Below are positions 59,866 to 64,000 of a stretch of DNA of 64,000 nt, piece after piece. The translations under genes were made by a program, and so were the position numbers. The stretch spans positions 161,858,534 to 161,922,533 of the forward strand of contig OZ005659.1 of NCBI GenBank assembly GCA_963930645.1, written 5' to 3'. Within the stretch, counting starts at the first letter, position 1; each line of letters begins with the position of its first letter. The notes under the pieces are model-generated. The model did not search any database. It had not been told where the DNA came from and saw only the letters and a list, made by a program, of their open reading frames with translations. The DNA is from Salticus scenicus (lineage: Eukaryota > Arthropoda > Arachnida > Araneae > Salticidae).

Positions 59866-61095
59866 TTATACATATATGCTATATATATATGAAAAAAAAA
59901 TGTTAAATATTATTATTTTTATTTTATAAACTACATTTAAAAATATATTTTTGTAAAAAAGAAAAAAAAAAAAAACTATATAAAATTATTACAATTTATT
60001 GTTGTATATATAAACAATAAAATTTGAGTTATTTGAACAATGAAACTGGAGAACAAGCTACATTACATTTTATGAAATTGCATATTTATTGTATTTTCTT
60101 TTAAATATGAAGAGAAAATTCCATTCTAATCATTTTACAATGCAAATCAAATCAAACAATTATTTGTTTTTCTAGCCAACGTAGAAATTTTTTTAACATT
60201 TTCTTTCTCATTTTAATTTACATACATTGAGACTGTTACCTTTTTATGTGAATATTCCTGATTTCTTTGCAAAAAAATTAATTAATTATAAAAACACCAT
60301 TAAATTAAATTAATTGTTGCAATATCTCTGCTTTAAATTAAATAACCTGAGGAAATATTCAGTGAAATATTTTTCAAATGATATTTGATGCGAATAATAT
60401 TTTTCTTTTATTGGGTCATTAACAGAATTTACAATCTTAATGATGCAGTTATTTTGTAAAGTAATTTATTTCTCATCTTTAAAAATTGTATTCTAATTAA
60501 CATACTGGATGGAGTCCAAATTACCCTTTTGCAATATGTATCTTCTTTTTAAGTGTTAGTCATTTTATTGCGCGCAATTTATTAAAAGGCTAAAAATCAA
60601 GAAACATTTATGCATATTTTATGTATTTATTATGTGTTTATTTTATTATGCGTTCCTATTTTAATGCATTCAAATGAAATCTAATTTAAAAAAAAAAACT
60701 GATGAATAACGGATTTATATTTCACTGCATACAGTGATATATATTTGAATATTTGTAAGAAATTAGTAAAACAAAAAAAAAAAAAAAAAAAAAAAGAAAG
60801 AAAGAAAGATATTAAAAAGTATTATGTGCTGTGGTGATAAATACTGCACTAGGACCACCCGTGTAAAATGTTTTTATAGGAACCCTTGGAAGCGGCCCTA
60901 GCCCGTTATCATTATCATGTAAGGTAAAAAAAAAAATCGTATGGGGGAACACTGTTTTTGATTCTGGAACATCCCTATCAATCAAATTCAAAAGCAGAAC
61001 CATTTTGTTTTTCGAGAAATGCAAAAAAGTGCATTAGTTTTATAAGAATAAAAAAATTTAATAATAATTCTTATATTTTTTAGTGTAATAAGTTA
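59866..61095. other. AT-rich stretch without a gene
   Basis: No coding sequence recognised; poly-A with (GAAA)n at about 60773-60810. Confidence 0.6.
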
Positions 61096-61406
61096 AATAT
61101 TGCACATATAGACTGGACTGCACATATAGACATAATGCGTTTGAATTTTCTTGCATGTTTCTGTACACATATCATTTGCTTGATCTCAACGAAAAGTTTA
61201 GTGTAACATCGCTGTATAATATGCAATTAGAATACCAAGTTTGGATTTCTTACTACTATTTATTCTTGAGATATAATGATATTTGACACACAAACAAACG
61301 CAGACACCATCCACTAAAAACTTGTATTGCTTGTTCAGGGGACTCGAAACGTGTAAATATAATAAAAACTCAATTTAAAATTTTTGAAGAAAAGCTAATA
61401 GTTTCA

Positions 61407-61441
<35 letters not shown>

Positions 61442-61460
61442 GTAAGGGAAAGTAGTAATG
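61096..61460 (+). repeat. Right-end fragment of the hairpin-ended family
   Basis: Follows copies A/B through CATTTGCTTGATCTCAACGA-like sequence, AGAATACCAAGTTTG, a CA-rich tract and AAACGTGTAAATATAA to the terminus GGGTAAGGGAAAGTAGTAAT (61440-61459). A (TA)n run (about 61410-61439) has replaced the inner arm of the terminal hairpin. Confidence 0.65.
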
Positions 61461-62121
61461 TGTCTAATTCTATTGTTTTTAACAATTTTAAATTCAATTA
61501 AATAGGCTTAATGTTTTTTAACTATTTAAATTTATGTATTTTCCTTCGTTAATTTAATAAAAAGTACTATCTTATTTTAGGAAATTCTTAAAAAAAAAAA
61601 AAAAAAGAATGAATGAATGAATGAATGAATGAATGGAAAGAAAATATATTCATTTTTTTTTATATATATATATTAAACTATTAATTTTTTTGGCAAATTT
61701 TCTGCTTATAACTATAGCGGATTTCCATAAATATTTACAAAACTTGCAGAAAAATTGACAAAACATTAGAGAATCATTATTCTAAAACATAAAATTCACA
61801 CGTGTAATATTTGCTGACATATGAAAATTTATAATAAACATTGTTTTACTGCGCATGCGTTAAAGTTATATATATATATACTAAATAGGTAGAAAGCTAG
61901 ATATATTGGGCAAATTTTGTCATTTGAACAGAGTAAAAATTAAGCAAATTGTTGGGAAAAAACAAAAAAGCTAGATTTTAGGTATTTCCCAGAGTTTAAA
62001 TTTCATAGGGAGTTTTACACATGCTGCGTAATTAATTTGAAGATTCAATTATTTCAATCACAATACAAAAGTTCATTTTGTAAAAAATCCATTATAAGCT
62101 TGTAACTTTGATATATTTTTA

Positions 62122-62160
<39 letters not shown>

Positions 62161-62481
62161 TTAACTGCAGACTACAGTTTTGGTAGGGTGAAGCTTACCG
62201 ATCTCAGTGCATAATGACGAAGTGGATTATTATTCATATATATTGGTAGTGAAGCGGATTATAGAGTCAATGTAACAACCAACAGGAATTGAGGAAACTG
62301 GAGCTGTAAGCCAATAGTAATTTGACATGAAGAAAGCTATGTAAAAATCAAGAATATTTGGATTTTATGTAATTTTTCCAACAATCCGAAAGAGAGGGTA
62401 CTACAAAATCGCAATTAATGATTTTTTTTATGATTTTTAGAGATATAGAAAGCTTCTAGAATGTCGAGTTCGTGTATGTGT
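61461..62481. other. Unassigned stretch with a GAAT microsatellite
   Basis: (GAAT)n at about 61607-61636, poly-A at 62125-62158, then about 170 bp of less AT-rich sequence (62165-62340) of unknown nature. No gene seen. Confidence 0.55.
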
Positions 62482-63300
62482 TTATGTAGACAGATTTTTT
62501 AAAACTGAATTAAAGTTGAAATTATGGTTATTTTCCCAACAATGCTTAGCAATGGACGATTTTTTAGTTTCTTGTTTCTGAGTATAATTCATGCGTTCTT
62601 TAAGGCAAAACTTGAGTTTACATTGACGAATATATGATTGTCCACAATGACAAGGAATACTATGGTTACCCAAAGAGTTGTGTGTATCGATAGGGTCTTT
62701 TAATCTAGAAAGGACTAATTTATTTATGGGTGAGAAAACCATTTCAAAGTTATATTGTTTAAGAAATTTAGCTATGGCAAAACTAGATTTAGGAAAGAAA
62801 TGCAAAAAAAAAAAAATAAATAAATAAATAAATAAATGCTGATGTTGGAAGAGGACGTAGACTTAGAAATACGAGAAGTATGGGAATTTTGTAATTTAAA
62901 AAGAGCTTTATCAATAATCGAAGGGTTGTAACCTCTGTGAATAGACACTAATTTAAGATATTTGATTTCAGAATGGAGGGATTCAGAGTCTGAACAAATG
63001 TTAAGGGCAGAATTGTCAAAAGTATAAAATGCGGCCATTTTCTGGGTAGGTAGATGACATGAACGAACATGAGGAGGTAATGAAACAGCAAAACTTTTAC
63101 GATAAACAGTAGTGAAAAAATCTTTTCAGTTCAAGAGACCAGTGTACAAGGAAAGAGAGCGAAACATCATTTTCAATTTCGTATGTAAATTGGATGTTAT
63201 TGTAAAGTGAATTTTTGATCTGCAATACATTTTCAATATTATGCCAAGAAGTGAAAATCAGGGTGAAAATATCATCCACATAACGTGTTCAACATATAAA
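62482..63300 (-). pseudogene. Second Penelope-like element, decayed
   Basis: On the minus strand an RT box RYVDDIFTLI (near 63285) is preceded by a TGA where relatives have W. The frame then shifts near 63110-63160 and continues with TVYRKSFAVSLPPHVRSCH, MAAFYTF, ALNICSDSES and NPSIIDKALF, the same order as in the 51155-52147 copy. An (ATTT)n tract (62807-62838) interrupts the linker. The nuclease region resumes with INKLVLSRLKDP, SIPCHCGQSYIRQ and SIAKHCWENNH. GIY has become GNH and YIG has become YIR, so both signature motifs are lost. No terminal repeat is recognisable. This is a related but clearly different and older family member. Confidence 0.85.
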
Positions 63301-63529
63301 AGTTATTTTTTCGAAGAGAGTAAAATATTGGTAACGTATTACAGTATTGATAACGTGTAACAAGTGACAATTAAGTGACTTTGATTTTGGAGTCCACACT
63401 TTGTTTCTCAGTTATAATGCGCGGTTATTATTTTGTATGGTAAATTAAAAAACAATAATAATTACTGTTTTTTACCTTCATTTTCAAATAAATTAATATA
63501 CATAACTTATGTTATTGAATAATTTTTTT
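63301..63529. other. Spacer before the final repeat copy
   Basis: No feature recognised. Direct repeats of the GTAACGTATTACAGTATTGATAACG type occur near 63331-63360. Confidence 0.4.
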
Positions 63530-64000
63530 TGAAAGTGTCAGCACAAATTTGTCAAATATATATATATATATATATATAGCTAAAAATAGCTAACGGAACA
63601 ATATAAAACAAATATTCTAAATAAAAATTAATTAAGAACTTACTCCATTACCTTGATCCCAAAAGGAATGAACGCCACATTCTCTAATTGTAAGTTGAAG
63701 TATACCTAATGTTAGATGATACACTTAGGAAATACTTTACTAATAAATCTTAAATACTGGCAATCCGCTTCTCTCCAGTTAATTGCAACAAACGGAAAGC
63801 ACTCCTGTGAGATTGCGAAAAATTAAGAAGTAATAAAGACTACCCGATTTGAAGTAATTATATTAATACAACTGTAACTTTTTCGGAAGACAAAATATCC
63901 ATTTTTATTAAGTAACATATGAGGAAATGTAATATTTAATTGAAATTTTTTAGGTAACCCATAAAATAATGTGAATAAGCTTCTTAATCAGATTAAGCAT
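63530..64000 (+). repeat. Long repeat, copy E, cut by the window end
   Basis: Aligns with 49705-50210 of copy C (ACAAATTTGTCAAATATATA, GAACGCCACATTCTCTAATT, TTAATTGCAACAAACGGAAA, GATTTGAAGTAATTATATTA), reaching the last base of the window. It also has the Helitron-free form of the site filled at 35839 (GAACAATATAAAACAAATA), somewhat diverged. A (TA)n run sits at about 63558-63578. Confidence 0.8.

Overview
This is eukaryotic, intergenic-type DNA: very AT-rich, full of poly-A/poly-T and dinucleotide tracts, with no operons, no prokaryotic gene spacing and no continuous long gene. Everything recognisable as coding is a transposon remnant, except one probable host exon (a THAP zinc finger at about 17.7 kb, minus strand). 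The mixture of mariner/Tc1 relics, non-autonomous Helitrons, a piggyBac-like MITE at TTAA and Penelope-like elements with GIY-YIG domains suggests an arthropod, quite possibly a chelicerate such as a spider. That placement is inference from repeat content only.

Layout. 0-3 kb: a short Helitron (199-1164), simple sequence and two small repeat families. 3-6 kb: a mariner relic with intact ends, a Tc1-type transposase relic and a foldback element. 6-9 kb: AT-rich desert. 9-10.5 kb: a minus-strand Helitron carrying alternating C-rich tandem units. 11-17 kb: a hairpin-ended element, repeat fragments and a 3-unit tandem array. 17.3-17.9 kb: mariner C-terminus and THAP exon. 20-50 kb: a nested family of long, non-coding, interspersed repeats, here named D1/D2 and A/B/C, with a further piece E at the window end. 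Copies differ by insertions, so empty and filled sites can be compared inside this one window. This defines the ends of a 2.46-kb Helitron, a palindromic MITE and a 3.5-kb insertion, and bounds a piggyBac-like MITE less precisely.

50-54.4 kb: a Penelope-like element (RT with YVDD, then GIY-YIG, one in-frame stop) flanked by inverted terminal repeats that contain a hammerhead-like motif, then a second mariner with intact ends. 54-62 kb: AT-rich DNA with a foldback element and a 1.3-kb terminal-inverted-repeat element. 62.5-63.3 kb: a decayed second Penelope-like element. 63.5-64 kb: the fourth long-repeat copy, running off the window.

No tRNA, rRNA, CRISPR or intact multi-exon gene was recognised. 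No clear new biological system is visible. The most interesting signals are the self-referenced insertion sites, the Penelope element with opposed hammerhead-like repeats, a 930-bp element with apparently identical 193-bp inverted arms, and the long repeat family of unknown class.
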